Assembly (NCBI GenBank): GCA_046594885.1
Contig: JBKJRD010000046.1
Coordinates: 1-30,315 of the forward strand
Origin: Methylotenera_A sp046594885
GTDB lineage: Bacteria > Pseudomonadota > Gammaproteobacteria > Burkholderiales > Methylophilaceae
Reading direction: 5' to 3'
Length of the DNA stretch: 30,315 nucleotides
The notes under the pieces are model-generated. The model worked only from the letters and a program-made list of their open reading frames with translations, made no database searches and was not told the origin of the DNA. This document shows, in pieces, positions 1-8,022 of the stretch (position 1 is its first letter; the number at the start of each line of letters is the position of its first letter). The translations under genes were made by a program, and so were the position numbers.

Positions 1-72
1 GCGGGAACAGGATTTGAACCTGTGACCTTCGGGTTATGAGCCCGACGAGCTGCCAGACTGCTCCATCCCGCG
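1..72 (-). tRNA. Initiator tRNA-fMet (anticodon CAU), 3' end cut by the window edge
   Basis: Read on the minus strand this is a tRNA with a CAT anticodon in the loop CTCATAA. The anticodon stem ends in three consecutive G:C pairs (GGG/CCC), the hallmark of bacterial initiator tRNA. The acceptor stem pairs CGCGGGA with TCCCGC; position 1 is an unpaired C, as expected for the C1-A72 mismatch of initiators. The T-loop (GGTTCAAATCC) is canonical. Bases 72-76 lie beyond base 1 of the window, so the gene is partial here and I cannot see whether CCA is encoded. An elongator tRNA-Met is excluded by the G:C-rich anticodon stem. Confidence 0.95.
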
Positions 73-105
73 TCCGATTCGACGTACTTGCCGCCGAGAA
101 ATGAG

Positions 106-134
106 ACTATAGCAAGCTGGCGTGTTTGTGTCAA
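106..134 (-). promoter_or_regulatory. Sigma-70 promoter of the initiator tRNA
   Basis: On the minus strand a perfect -35 box TTGACA (129-134) is separated by exactly 17 bases from a -10 box TATAGT (106-111, five of six consensus bases). Transcription would start about 25-30 bases before the mature tRNA 5' end at 72. This is as strong as promoters get in this window, as expected for a stable-RNA gene. Confidence 0.85.
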
Positions 135-201
135 ACAGTATCGCGCTTTTAGTGAATAATATGTTAATTTACCAACCAAGCTTAATGCTTGCCAGAATTG
201 C

Positions 202-224
202 AAAAAAGCCGCTCAGTAAGCGGC
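202..224 (-). terminator. Intrinsic terminator after the DUF4197 gene
   Basis: On the minus strand a six-base-pair stem GCCGCT/AGCGGC (208-213 with 219-224), with a 5-base loop, is followed directly by six T residues (202-207). It lies 30 bases past the stop of the DUF4197 gene and separates it from the tRNA promoter. Confidence 0.8.
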
Positions 225-253
225 CGTATAAAATTAAACAGTTATTCAGAACA

Positions 254-937
254 TTACTGAGCAATTGCGCCAAACACTTTTTTAATCAGGCTGCTTGCTT
301 GTCCGAGTGGATTTTTACGAATTGCTGCTTCTTCCTGCGCCATCATCAAGTAAACGCCGTCCAGCGTTTTCTGCGTAATGTATTGCTCTAAATTCGCATC
401 TTCTTTTTTAACTAAACCGTATTGACTACCCGTTTCTGCAAACTTATTATACTGTTGAGCAAGTTGTACTTTTTCAGTTGCGGCTTTAACGATCGGTAAA
501 AACTTTTCGCCCATTGGCAAGGATGTCGTTCTTTTAAAGTATTGCGTTGCTGAATCTTGCGGGCCAGTCAAAATGGCTTTTGCATCGTCTAATGTCATTT
601 TCTTTACTGAATCAACCAGTAAAGCTTTCGCCTCTGGTACTGCAGCTTCCGCTGCTCGATTCATTTTTAACACCAGTTCATCCGCCTGCTTGCCCATACC
701 AAACATACGCATGACTTTTTCAGCTTTTTGCATGGTTTTTGGCAATGGAATTTTGACTTGTTTATTGCCAAAAAAACCATTCACCGCACCCAAATTGCTC
801 ACCGCCTTATTTGCACCTTGCGTTAATGCCGCTTTTAAGCCGCTAGTTACCTCTGTATTACTTAAATCGCTTACGACTAATGCGCTGGCATGTGAAACAA
901 ACAAAGTTAACAGCGCGGCTAAAATAATTTTTTTCAT
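254..937 (-). CDS. DUF4197 domain-containing exported protein
   Basis: Predicted 227-residue protein of the DUF4197 family, function unknown, probably periplasmic. The N-terminus (MKKIILAALLTLFVSHASA) is a clear Sec signal peptide: two lysines, a hydrophobic core and an Ala-x-Ala-like cleavage site. The body matches the DUF4197 pattern as I know it: an early segment around VTSGLKAALTQGANKAV, an IPLP motif (residues ~63-66), a long helical middle, and a late segment GVYLMMAQEEAAIRKNP. I chose the ATG at 937. An in-frame TTG five codons upstream (952) would put uncharged residues before the lysines and spoil the signal peptide. No strong ribosome-binding site is visible. The gene stands alone between glgP and the tRNA and has its own terminator. 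Confidence 0.85.
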   Translation of the reverse strand: MKKIILAALLTLFVSHASALVVSDLSNTEVTSGLKAALTQGANKAVSNLGAVNGFFGNKQVKIPLPKTMQKAEKVMRMFGMGKQADELVLKMNRAAEAAVPEAKALLVDSVKKMTLDDAKAILTGPQDSATQYFKRTTSLPMGEKFLPIVKAATEKVQLAQQYNKFAETGSQYGLVKKEDANLEQYITQKTLDGVYLMMAQEEAAIRKNPLGQASSLIKKVFGAIAQ

Positions 938-1024
938 AATAATATTGCCCAAAAAAAGTGGTTAAGTTAACCCTATAATTCAGCTTAAAATGAGCGCTAA
1001 TGTCTGCATTGATGTTGCGCCTAA

Positions 1025-1044
1025 TTAATCTTTATAAAGATTAA
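1025..1044. repeat. 20-bp perfect palindrome overlapping the glgP stop codon
   Basis: Bases 1025-1044 read identically on both strands (TTAATCTTTA then TAAAGATTAA). The glgP stop codon (1041-1043) lies inside it. It is pure A/T apart from one C:G pair per arm, and no T tract follows on the minus strand, so it is not a standard intrinsic terminator. Confidence 0.6.
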
Positions 1045-3533
1045 GATTGATTAGATTTCATCGATTGAACCTGCCAAATATTATTAGCATATTCACCAAT
1101 GGTTCTATCACTAGAGAATTTTGCCATACGTGCTACGTTCAAAATTGCACGACGTGACCATTCTTCTTGATTATGATAAATTTTAGCGACTTCATCTTGA
1201 CAAGCAATGTAACTTGCATAATCAGCCATTAACAGATAATTGTCGCCATTATTTAATAAATTATCGACAATTGCTTGATAGCGATTAGGTTCTTCTAATG
1301 AGAAAAAACCACTACCAATCATATCAACCACCTCTTTTAAAGCAAGGTTTTGGTTGTAATAATCGCGCGGATTGTAGCCACCGGCCTTCATTTTCGCTAC
1401 CTCTGGCGTCGTTAAGCCGAAGATAAAAATATTGTCATCGCCCACTTCTTCTTTAATTTCTACGTTAGCGCCATCTAACGTACCAATTGTTAACGCGCCA
1501 TTTAGGGCCATTTTCATGTTGCCTGTGCCACTGGCTTCAGTACCTGCTGTCGATATCTGCTCAGACAAATCTGAACCTGGAAATAAAATTTCAGCCGCTG
1601 AAACCTCGTAATTGGGATAAAACACTACTTTTAATTGATCGCCCACAATAGGGTCAGCATTTACAATCGCAGCCACATCGTTAATCAAGCGAATAATCTG
1701 CTTGGCCATCCAATATCCTGGCGCTGCTTTGCCGCCAAATATCACCGTGCGTGGCGTAATATTTGGCTCGCCATGGCGAATGCGGTTATACAAAGTAATC
1801 ACATGTAACACATTTAATAACTGGCGTTTGTACTCGTGAATACGTTTAATTTGCACATCAAATAATGAATTTGGATTTAACTTAACACCTGTTATAGCCT
1901 CAATTTTTTGCGCTAAGCGCAATTTATTCGCATGTTTTACCGCACGAAACGCTTTGCGGAATTCTTTATCATCTGCCAACGGTGTTAATTTAACGATTTG
2001 CGCTAAGTCTTTTTGAAAGCCTTCACCAATCGCTGTTGCGATTAGTTTTGTTAATTCGGGATTGGCTTGATTTAACCAGCGACGCGGCGTAATACCATTC
2101 GTCACATTCGTCAATTTGTTTGGATAAATCTTATTAAAATCAGCAAATAAAGTCGTTTTCAATAACTCGCTATGCAAAGCCGCCACACCATTTACGGTAT
2201 GGCTGCCCACTACTGCCAAATGTGCCATGCGCACACGTCTGCCGTGCGATTCATCAATAATTGACACGCGTTGAACGAGATCGGCATCACCTGGGAATTT
2301 GTGATTGACCATGGTAATAAACTGCTTGTTAATTTCGTAAATAATCTCTAAATGTCTTGGCAGTAAACAACCAAACAGTTCAACAGACCACGTTTCCAGC
2401 GCTTCTGGCATTAATGTGTGATTGGTGTAAGCGAATATCTTAACCACTAAACCCCAAGCAAAATTCCATTCCAAATCATGAATATCCACCAGTTGATGCA
2501 TCATTTCGGCCACGCCAATTGCAGGATGTGTATCGTTTAATTGAATCGCGATTTTGTTAGGCAAATCTGACCAATCTTTTTGAGTTTTCACGTCACGTGT
2601 CGTGGTAAAACGACGCAAAATATCTTGAATTGAAGCCGACACAAAGAAATATTGTTGTTTTAAACGTAACTCACGCCCAGATGCAGACGCATCATTTGGG
2701 TACAACACTTTTGAAATGGTCTCAGAATCAGTTCTTTGTTCTACAGATTGCTCATAATTACCGTCGTTAAATTGACGTAAATCAAAGTCTTTAGTCGCTT
2801 TTGCGCTCCAAAGTCTCAAATTATTCACCGTATCGGTGCCGTAACCTGGCACTGGAATATCGTATGCCATTGCCACAACGTGCTGCGCTTTTACCCAATG
2901 ATGTTTAATACCATGTTCATCATTCACCTGTAACACATGTCCATAAAATTTGATTTCATAAGTCGCTTCGGGACGTTGGAATTCCCATACGTTTTGAAAA
3001 CGTAGCCAGTTATCTGGGTTTTCAACTTGCTGACCATTTTCAATAGATTGCTTAAACATGCCGTATTCATAACGAATGCCATAACCAGCGGCGGGGATAT
3101 CCATCGTTGCCATTGAATCTAAAAAACACGCGGCTAAGCGGCCCAAACCACCATTGCCAAGTGCTGCATCGCTTTCGATTTCGGCGACTGCTTCCATGCT
3201 TTGGCCTAATGCACTCAAACCATCACTTAACTCATCTTTAATGCCCAAATTGAGTGCAGCATTGGTTAACATGCGCCCAATTAAAAATTCTAATGAGAGG
3301 TAATAAACACGTTTAGGATCATGATCATAATACGATGCCGATGTTCTTACCCAGCGCTCAACCACATGATCGCGCACCGTAAATGCAGCGGTTGTATACC
3401 AATCTCTAGGCGTTGCTACCTTATCTGTCTTAAAGCAAGAGAAAATTAAATGATTTTGTAATGCCTGTTTAATTGGCGTTAGTTTAGGTAAAACAAGCGT
3501 CTCTTTTTTTGCAGATTTGCTGGTGGTTTTCAT
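1041..3533 (-). CDS. glgP: Glycogen phosphorylase
   Basis: 830-residue glycogen/starch/alpha-glucan phosphorylase (GT35), which releases glucose-1-phosphate from alpha-1,4-glucan ends using phosphate and pyridoxal phosphate. The length is normal for the bacterial enzyme. Visible family blocks are the N-terminal YYLSLEFLIGR segment, ALGNGGLGRLAACFLDSMAT, KIAIQLNDTHPAI, ITPRRWL, and the PLP site EASGTGNMKMALNG, in which Lys674 is the Schiff-base lysine. The start is the ATG at 3533; the ribosome-binding site is weak. A hairpin terminator upstream (3627-3658) separates it from htpG, so it is transcribed from its own promoter. No other glycogen gene is in the window. The assignment to GlgP rather than MalP is by general resemblance only. 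Confidence 0.95.
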   Translation of the reverse strand: MKTTSKSAKKETLVLPKLTPIKQALQNHLIFSCFKTDKVATPRDWYTTAAFTVRDHVVERWVRTSASYYDHDPKRVYYLSLEFLIGRMLTNAALNLGIKDELSDGLSALGQSMEAVAEIESDAALGNGGLGRLAACFLDSMATMDIPAAGYGIRYEYGMFKQSIENGQQVENPDNWLRFQNVWEFQRPEATYEIKFYGHVLQVNDEHGIKHHWVKAQHVVAMAYDIPVPGYGTDTVNNLRLWSAKATKDFDLRQFNDGNYEQSVEQRTDSETISKVLYPNDASASGRELRLKQQYFFVSASIQDILRRFTTTRDVKTQKDWSDLPNKIAIQLNDTHPAIGVAEMMHQLVDIHDLEWNFAWGLVVKIFAYTNHTLMPEALETWSVELFGCLLPRHLEIIYEINKQFITMVNHKFPGDADLVQRVSIIDESHGRRVRMAHLAVVGSHTVNGVAALHSELLKTTLFADFNKIYPNKLTNVTNGITPRRWLNQANPELTKLIATAIGEGFQKDLAQIVKLTPLADDKEFRKAFRAVKHANKLRLAQKIEAITGVKLNPNSLFDVQIKRIHEYKRQLLNVLHVITLYNRIRHGEPNITPRTVIFGGKAAPGYWMAKQIIRLINDVAAIVNADPIVGDQLKVVFYPNYEVSAAEILFPGSDLSEQISTAGTEASGTGNMKMALNGALTIGTLDGANVEIKEEVGDDNIFIFGLTTPEVAKMKAGGYNPRDYYNQNLALKEVVDMIGSGFFSLEEPNRYQAIVDNLLNNGDNYLLMADYASYIACQDEVAKIYHNQEEWSRRAILNVARMAKFSSDRTIGEYANNIWQVQSMKSNQS

Positions 3534-3579
3534 GTTAAGTCGTGCTTTCTGATCAATATTAAGCTATTGCTGATAGGCT

Positions 3580-3588
3580 ATTTTAGCA
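3580..3588 (-). promoter_or_regulatory. Possible extended -10 promoter of glgP
   Basis: On the minus strand TGC-TAAAAT (3588 to 3580) matches the extended -10 pattern TGnTATAAT and sits about 47 bases before the glgP start. No good -35 box stands at the usual distance. It is the best candidate in the 93 bases between the htpG terminator and glgP. Confidence 0.3.
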
Positions 3589-3626
3589 AATACCAAGCCA
3601 ATTTTTGTGACAATTTGTACATAAAC

Positions 3627-3658
3627 AAAAAAGCCTACTATCATCAGTAGGCTTTTTT
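3627..3658 (-). terminator. Intrinsic terminator of htpG (symmetrical)
   Basis: A seven-base stem GCCTACT/AGTAGGC (3633-3639 with 3646-3652) and a 6-base loop, flanked by six A on the left and six T on the right, so it can work on either strand. It lies 15 bases past the htpG stop on the minus strand and insulates glgP. Confidence 0.9.
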
Positions 3659-3672
3659 GTTTAAATCGCGTA

Positions 3673-5646
3673 TTAAACTAACAGACTATTCATGCGCTTT
3701 ACAAAGCTAGCTGGGTCGTTCAATTGCCCACCTTCCGCCAATAAGGCTTGGTCGAACAGCACATGCGCTAAATCCTTAAACTTAAGCTCGTCCGTTTCAG
3801 ATTCCAGGCGCTTAACTAATTTATGCACTGGGTTTATTTCTAAAACTGGTTTGCTATCAGGTGCATTCTGACCAGCTGCTTTTAAAATACGCGCTAAATT
3901 GGCCGAAACATCATGTTCACCTGCGACCAAGCAAGCGGGCGAATCGGTTAAACGATGTGTCACGCGCACTTCTTTTACCGTATCACCCAACGCAGTTTTT
4001 ATGCGCTCAATCAAACTTTTCGCATCTGCTTCAATTTTGGCTTTGGCTTCTTTTTCTGACTCATCTTCTAACTTGCCTAAATCCAAATCACCTTTGGCGA
4101 TTGATTGCAGTTTTTTGCCCGCAAACTCGGTTAAGTTACCCAGCATCCATTCGTCTACTTTGTCTGACATTAATAACACTTCAATGCCTTTTTTGCGGAA
4201 GATTTCCAAATGCGGGCTATGTTGGGCTGCTGCAAAAGTATCGGCAGTAATATAATAAATTGCTTCTTGCTCAGGCTTCATGCGTGCAATGTAATCGGTA
4301 AACGAAACGTTTTGCGTTTCATTATCGGCGTGCGTGCTGGCGAATCTCAAAAGCGAAGCAATTTTATCTTTATTGGCAAAATCTTCGCCTGCGCCTTCTT
4401 TTAAAACGCGGCCAAATTCTGTCCAAAATGTCGCATAATCCTCAGGTTTGTCTTTAGCCAAGTCTTCCAATACACCCAGTATTTTTTTGACCGAGCCATT
4501 TTTAATCGCATCTACATCGCGACTATCTTGCAATATTTCGCGCGAAACATTTAATGGCAAGTCGGACGAATCAATTACACCACGCACAAATCGCAGATAT
4601 TGCGGCATTAACTTTTCCGCGTCTTCCATAATAAATACGCGCTTTACATACAGCTTAATGCCGTGGCGACGCTCTCTGTCATACAAATCAAATGGCGCTT
4701 TAGATGGAATATATAGCAAAGAAATGTACTCTTGTTTGCCTTCAACGCGGCTGTGCGTGTAGGCAAGCGGGTCTGTATGGTCATGCGATACGTGTTTATA
4801 AAACTCGTTGTATTCTTCTGCAGTAATCTCATTTTTGCTGCGCGCCCACAGTGCTGAGGCTTTATTAATCGTTTCCAGTTCATCGGTTGTAACCATCTCA
4901 CCCGGTAATTTTGTACCATCAGCACCGTCTGCGCCTTCTTTCCATTCGCTTTTCAACATCACAATCGGCAACGTAATATGATCAGAATATTTGCGGATTA
5001 TCGATTTTAATTGCCAATCGTTTAAAAATTCGTCTTCATCTTTGCGTAAATGTAAGGTCACTTCTGTACCGCGCGTAGCTTTTTCAACCGCATCTAATGT
5101 GAAATCACCTTCGCCAGCGCTCGTCCATTTCACTGCTTCAGTGCTGCCTGCGCGGCGTGTTATTAACGTCACTTTATCAGCAATAATGAAGGCAGAATAA
5201 AAACCAACGCCAAATTGACCAATCAAATTAGCGGCATGACTTTCTCCGCCTGATGAGGCTTGTGCTTCATCAGCCGCCATTTTTTGCATGAATTCTTTAG
5301 TGCCAGATTTGGCAATCGTACCAATATTAGCAATGACTTCATCGCGGCTCATGCCGATGCCATTATCTGAAATCGTGATAGTGCGTTTGACTTTATCAAA
5401 GCCGATTTGAATTTTTAGCTCACTATCATTTTCGTATAACGAGCCATCTGCCAACGCTTCAAAGCGCAGTTTGTCGGCCGCATCCGACGCATTCGAAATC
5501 AGCTCGCGCAACACAATCTCTTTGTTGCTGTACAGAGAATGAATCATTAAGTGTAATAACTGCTTTACTTCCGCTTTAAACTCCATTTTTTCTGTTGTCT
5601 GGGGTTGCGTTGAATGGGATGCAGTTTTTTGATGTTCAGTCGCCAT
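3673..5646 (-). CDS. htpG: Chaperone HtpG (bacterial Hsp90)
   Basis: 657-residue cytosolic Hsp90 chaperone. The N-terminal GHKL ATPase carries the expected motifs: ELISNASDAADKLRFEAL (catalytic Glu and Mg-binding Asn), DNGIGM, the lid segment GTIAKSGTKEF, and IGQFGVGFYSAF. The middle-domain segment LPLNVSREILQ, which carries the conserved arginine, is present, followed by the C-terminal dimerisation region. The protein is about 20 residues longer at the N-terminus than typical HtpG, which begins near MEFKAEVKQLL (an internal ATG). The upstream ATG at 5646 is preceded by a good AGAGGA ribosome-binding site at normal spacing, so I keep it. A sigma-32-type promoter lies upstream and a strong terminator downstream. 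The gene is monocistronic and divergent from ppx. Confidence 0.96.
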   Translation of the reverse strand: MATEHQKTASHSTQPQTTEKMEFKAEVKQLLHLMIHSLYSNKEIVLRELISNASDAADKLRFEALADGSLYENDSELKIQIGFDKVKRTITISDNGIGMSRDEVIANIGTIAKSGTKEFMQKMAADEAQASSGGESHAANLIGQFGVGFYSAFIIADKVTLITRRAGSTEAVKWTSAGEGDFTLDAVEKATRGTEVTLHLRKDEDEFLNDWQLKSIIRKYSDHITLPIVMLKSEWKEGADGADGTKLPGEMVTTDELETINKASALWARSKNEITAEEYNEFYKHVSHDHTDPLAYTHSRVEGKQEYISLLYIPSKAPFDLYDRERRHGIKLYVKRVFIMEDAEKLMPQYLRFVRGVIDSSDLPLNVSREILQDSRDVDAIKNGSVKKILGVLEDLAKDKPEDYATFWTEFGRVLKEGAGEDFANKDKIASLLRFASTHADNETQNVSFTDYIARMKPEQEAIYYITADTFAAAQHSPHLEIFRKKGIEVLLMSDKVDEWMLGNLTEFAGKKLQSIAKGDLDLGKLEDESEKEAKAKIEADAKSLIERIKTALGDTVKEVRVTHRLTDSPACLVAGEHDVSANLARILKAAGQNAPDSKPVLEINPVHKLVKRLESETDELKFKDLAHVLFDQALLAEGGQLNDPASFVKRMNSLLV

Positions 5647-5693
5647 GTTTTTCCTCTAATTAAATGTGTTAACTATTGCCTTAAACATAGTCA

Positions 5694-5721
5694 ATATTGG
5701 GCTTAGCTAAGGCATTTCAAG
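5694..5721 (-). promoter_or_regulatory. Heat-shock (sigma-32/RpoH) promoter of htpG
   Basis: On the minus strand CTTGAAA (5715-5721) is followed after 13 bases by CCCAATAT (5694-5701). The RpoH consensus is CTTGAAA, a spacer of about 11-16 bases, then CCCCATnT; the -35 is perfect and the -10 differs at one position. It is placed 48 bases before the htpG start. htpG is an RpoH target in proteobacteria. Confidence 0.8.
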
Positions 5722-5793
5722 CCAATTATCGGTAATTTTTAATCATTAATACGTGTTAAGTCCGCACTTAGTCATCTTGACTGCAAGCAAGTA

Positions 5794-5802
5794 TGCTATA
5801 AA
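5794..5802 (+). promoter_or_regulatory. Extended -10 promoter of ppx
   Basis: TGC-TATAAA at 5794-5802 is an extended -10 element ending seven bases before the ppx ATG (5809). Transcription would begin at or next to the start codon. A TTGACT at 5777-5782 lies upstream, but at only 14 bases spacing. Confidence 0.45.
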
Positions 5803-5808
5803 AGCGTT

Positions 5809-7353
5809 ATGCAAAACGATCATATTATTTCTAGCGAAACCCTGCTAGCCGCAGTAGATTTAGGTTCTAACAGTTTTAGGCTAGAAATTGGTCGTTACGA
5901 AAAAGGCCAAATTCAACGTGTGGATTATTTAAAAGAAACCGTACGTCAGGGCGGTGATTTAGATGAAGAGCGCAATTTAAAACCTGAAGCCATTGAACGC
6001 GGCTTAAAATGTTTAGCGCGTTTTGGTGAGACATTAAAAGGCTTTCCCAAACAGCATGTGCGTGCCGTTGCCACGCAAACGCTGCGTGAGGCCAAAAATC
6101 GCGATGAATTTTTAAAGTTAGCAAAGAAAGCCTTAGGCTTTGATGTAGAGGTGATTTCTGGCGTAGAAGAAGCACGCTTGATTTATCAAGGCGTAAGTCG
6201 CTTATTACCGCAATCCAACGAAAAACGCTTGGTAATTGATATTGGCGGTCGCTCTACTGAATTTATTTTAGGCCAACAATTAAACGCACAAACCACCGAT
6301 TCGCTGCGCGTTGGTTCAGTCGCTTGGTCGCTTAAGTATTTTGCCGATGGTCAATTAACCGAACGCAATCTGCAGCGCGCTGAAATTGCTGCCGAATCCT
6401 TTTTAGATGCGGTTGCACCTATTTATCAGCGCAACCAATGGGATGTCGCTTACGGCGCGTCGGGCACAGTTGGCGCGATAGCTGAGGTTTTAGGTTACGC
6501 TGGTTTTGATAATGATAAAATCACCCGTGAAGGTTTGACATGGTTACGTAACCAGCTGATTAAAGCCAAAACGGCAGATAAACTGGATTTGATTGGCCTT
6601 AAAGAAGACCGTAAATCGGTGATTGGCGGCGGGTTAAGTATTTTGATCGGCATATTCGATCTACTCAAATTAGATACGCTAATGGTTGCAAAAGGCGCCT
6701 TGCGTCACGGTGTTTTATACGACTTAGTGGATGATGAAGTCGATGCGCCAGAAGATCTATGTGATGCGTCCATTTCGCGATTGACTAGCCGCTTTGCTGT
6801 CAACAAAAAGCACGCACAAAATGTGGCCAAAGTGGCATTGGGATTTTTTGATGCGGTATCATCATCACTACAAAAGCCTGACAATAATCCACACGAGTTA
6901 AGCCGCTTAGAGCTAGTAAAACCGAGACAAATACTGGGCTGGGCAGCGCTGTGTCACGAAGTTGGCGCGGCCATTTCACATAGCGAATTACACAAACATG
7001 GCGCCTATATTTTAGATAATACTGAGCTGATGGGATTTTCGCAAAGTGAATTACACCGTTTAAGTTTACTGGTTTTAGGGCATTGCGGCAAACTTAAAAA
7101 GTTGGAAGTTAACTTTGATGACGACCGCTTTATTACCAAACTATTAGCGTTAAGGTTAGCCGTTATTTTTTGCCACTCACGTAATATGCCCGTATTAAAA
7201 AATATTAAATTAGAGCGCGTTGAGCATATTTTTTTTCTAAGCTTACCAAGTGTGTGGCAAAAAACTTTTCCTCAAACTTGCTATTTATTAGAAGAAGAAA
7301 TCTTAGCTTGGCAAAAAACCAATTGGAGCTTAGTCGTTTCTACACCAGACTAA
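5809..7353 (+). CDS. ppx: Exopolyphosphatase (Ppx/GppA family)
   Basis: 514-residue phosphatase of the Ppx/GppA family, which removes terminal phosphates from polyphosphate or hydrolyses pppGpp. The N-terminal actin-like ATPase-fold motifs are visible: AAVDLGSNSFRLEIGR (phosphate 1), VISGVEEARLIYQGV, LVIDIGGRSTEFIL (phosphate 2), and YGASGTVGAIAEVL. The C-terminal third carries an HD-like helical region (CHEVGAAISHSELHKHGAY; LGHCGKLKK). The ATG at 5809 is the only start ahead of the conserved AVDLGSNS block. It has no ribosome-binding site, and an extended -10 box lies seven bases upstream. The neighbouring ppk and sixA support a polyphosphate role, but Ppx and GppA activities cannot be separated by reading alone. 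Confidence 0.92.
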   Translation: MQNDHIISSETLLAAVDLGSNSFRLEIGRYEKGQIQRVDYLKETVRQGGDLDEERNLKPEAIERGLKCLARFGETLKGFPKQHVRAVATQTLREAKNRDEFLKLAKKALGFDVEVISGVEEARLIYQGVSRLLPQSNEKRLVIDIGGRSTEFILGQQLNAQTTDSLRVGSVAWSLKYFADGQLTERNLQRAEIAAESFLDAVAPIYQRNQWDVAYGASGTVGAIAEVLGYAGFDNDKITREGLTWLRNQLIKAKTADKLDLIGLKEDRKSVIGGGLSILIGIFDLLKLDTLMVAKGALRHGVLYDLVDDEVDAPEDLCDASISRLTSRFAVNKKHAQNVAKVALGFFDAVSSSLQKPDNNPHELSRLELVKPRQILGWAALCHEVGAAISHSELHKHGAYILDNTELMGFSQSELHRLSLLVLGHCGKLKKLEVNFDDDRFITKLLALRLAVIFCHSRNMPVLKNIKLERVEHIFFLSLPSVWQKTFPQTCYLLEEEILAWQKTNWSLVVSTPD

Positions 7354-7395
7354 TGCGCATTGACGATTTTAATAACGGATTGCATATTAAAATAT

Positions 7396-7436
7396 TTGAC
7401 ACCTTAATTAAACAGTATAAACTGTTTACACTGTTT
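7396..7436 (+). promoter_or_regulatory. Promoter with overlapping palindromic operator-like site
   Basis: A perfect -35 box TTGACA (7396-7401) is followed by a weak -10 (TAAACT at 7418-7423, 16-base spacer). Over the -10 lies a perfect inverted repeat, TAAACAGT (7409-7416), four bases, ACTGTTTA (7421-7428). A third half-site, ACTGTTT, follows at 7430-7436, nine bases after the second. No T tract follows directly, so this is more like an operator than a terminator of ppx, although transcription from ppx would also run through it. Confidence 0.55.
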
Positions 7437-7488
7437 TAAGAGTTTATTCAAAACAACCTTTATCGCAAACTAAATGAGGAGTTTACAG

Positions 7489-7962
7489 ATGTCTAAAATC
7501 CCGCCCTTACAAGCACAAGCGCTTGGTATAAAAACCACTGCCTTGAAAACTGCTGCTGCAAAACCTACAACTAAATTACTTGAAAAAGCAGCACCGGCCA
7601 GCAAGCCTATAGCCGCTAAAGCAACGATTACAAAGCCTGCAAACGCAGTCACTAAAACTACAGTGGCTGCAAGCAAAAATTCAGCAAAAAAAGTGGTTAA
7701 GAAACCCATTAAAGCCGACGATAAAAAGCCGAAACCAGATAAGGTGAAAATGGAGCGCGATAGTTTTACGATGCCAAAAGATGAATATGCGCAAATTGGC
7801 TTGTTGAAAGCGCGCTTAATTGCGATGGGTCAGCCTGCCAAAAAGAGTGAGCTGCTGCGCGCAGGTATTAAGCTCTTGGCAGCCATGAGTGATAATACGT
7901 TGAAAACAACATTGGCGAAAATTCCCGTGATTAAAACTGGCAGACCAAATCATAAAGATTAG
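7489..7962 (+). CDS. Lysine/alanine-rich protein with ribbon-helix-helix-like C-terminus
   Basis: 157 residues, function unknown. Residues 1-88 are low complexity, rich in Lys, Ala, Thr and Pro (21 lysines), with KPA/AAK/KKP patterns like histone H1-type tails. From residue 91 the character changes to a folded domain: a short strand (DSFTMP), a helix (DEYAQIGLLKARLIAMG) and a second helix (KKSELLRAGIKLLAAM), the order seen in ribbon-helix-helix DNA-binding proteins. The end is basic (KTGRPNHKD). The ATG at 7489 has a good AGGAG at 7477-7481, seven bases away; an ATG at 7474 overlaps that site and is rejected. I recall similar unnamed proteins beside ppx/ppk in betaproteobacteria. A DNA- and/or polyphosphate-binding nucleoid protein is an inference. 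It faces sixA convergently. Confidence 0.8.
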   Translation: MSKIPPLQAQALGIKTTALKTAAAKPTTKLLEKAAPASKPIAAKATITKPANAVTKTTVAASKNSAKKVVKKPIKADDKKPKPDKVKMERDSFTMPKDEYAQIGLLKARLIAMGQPAKKSELLRAGIKLLAAMSDNTLKTTLAKIPVIKTGRPNHKD

Positions 7963-8022
7963 AGTAAATCTGCAAGCATAGTTGAAATTAACAAAATAAA
8001 TGCATTAAAAATTCGGTTTAAT

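Noticed and set aside
122..391. 89-codon frame on plus, opposite the DUF4197 gene and its terminator
   Set aside because: Runs through the tRNA promoter and a terminator and has no family resemblance; the minus-strand gene has a signal peptide and a known domain.
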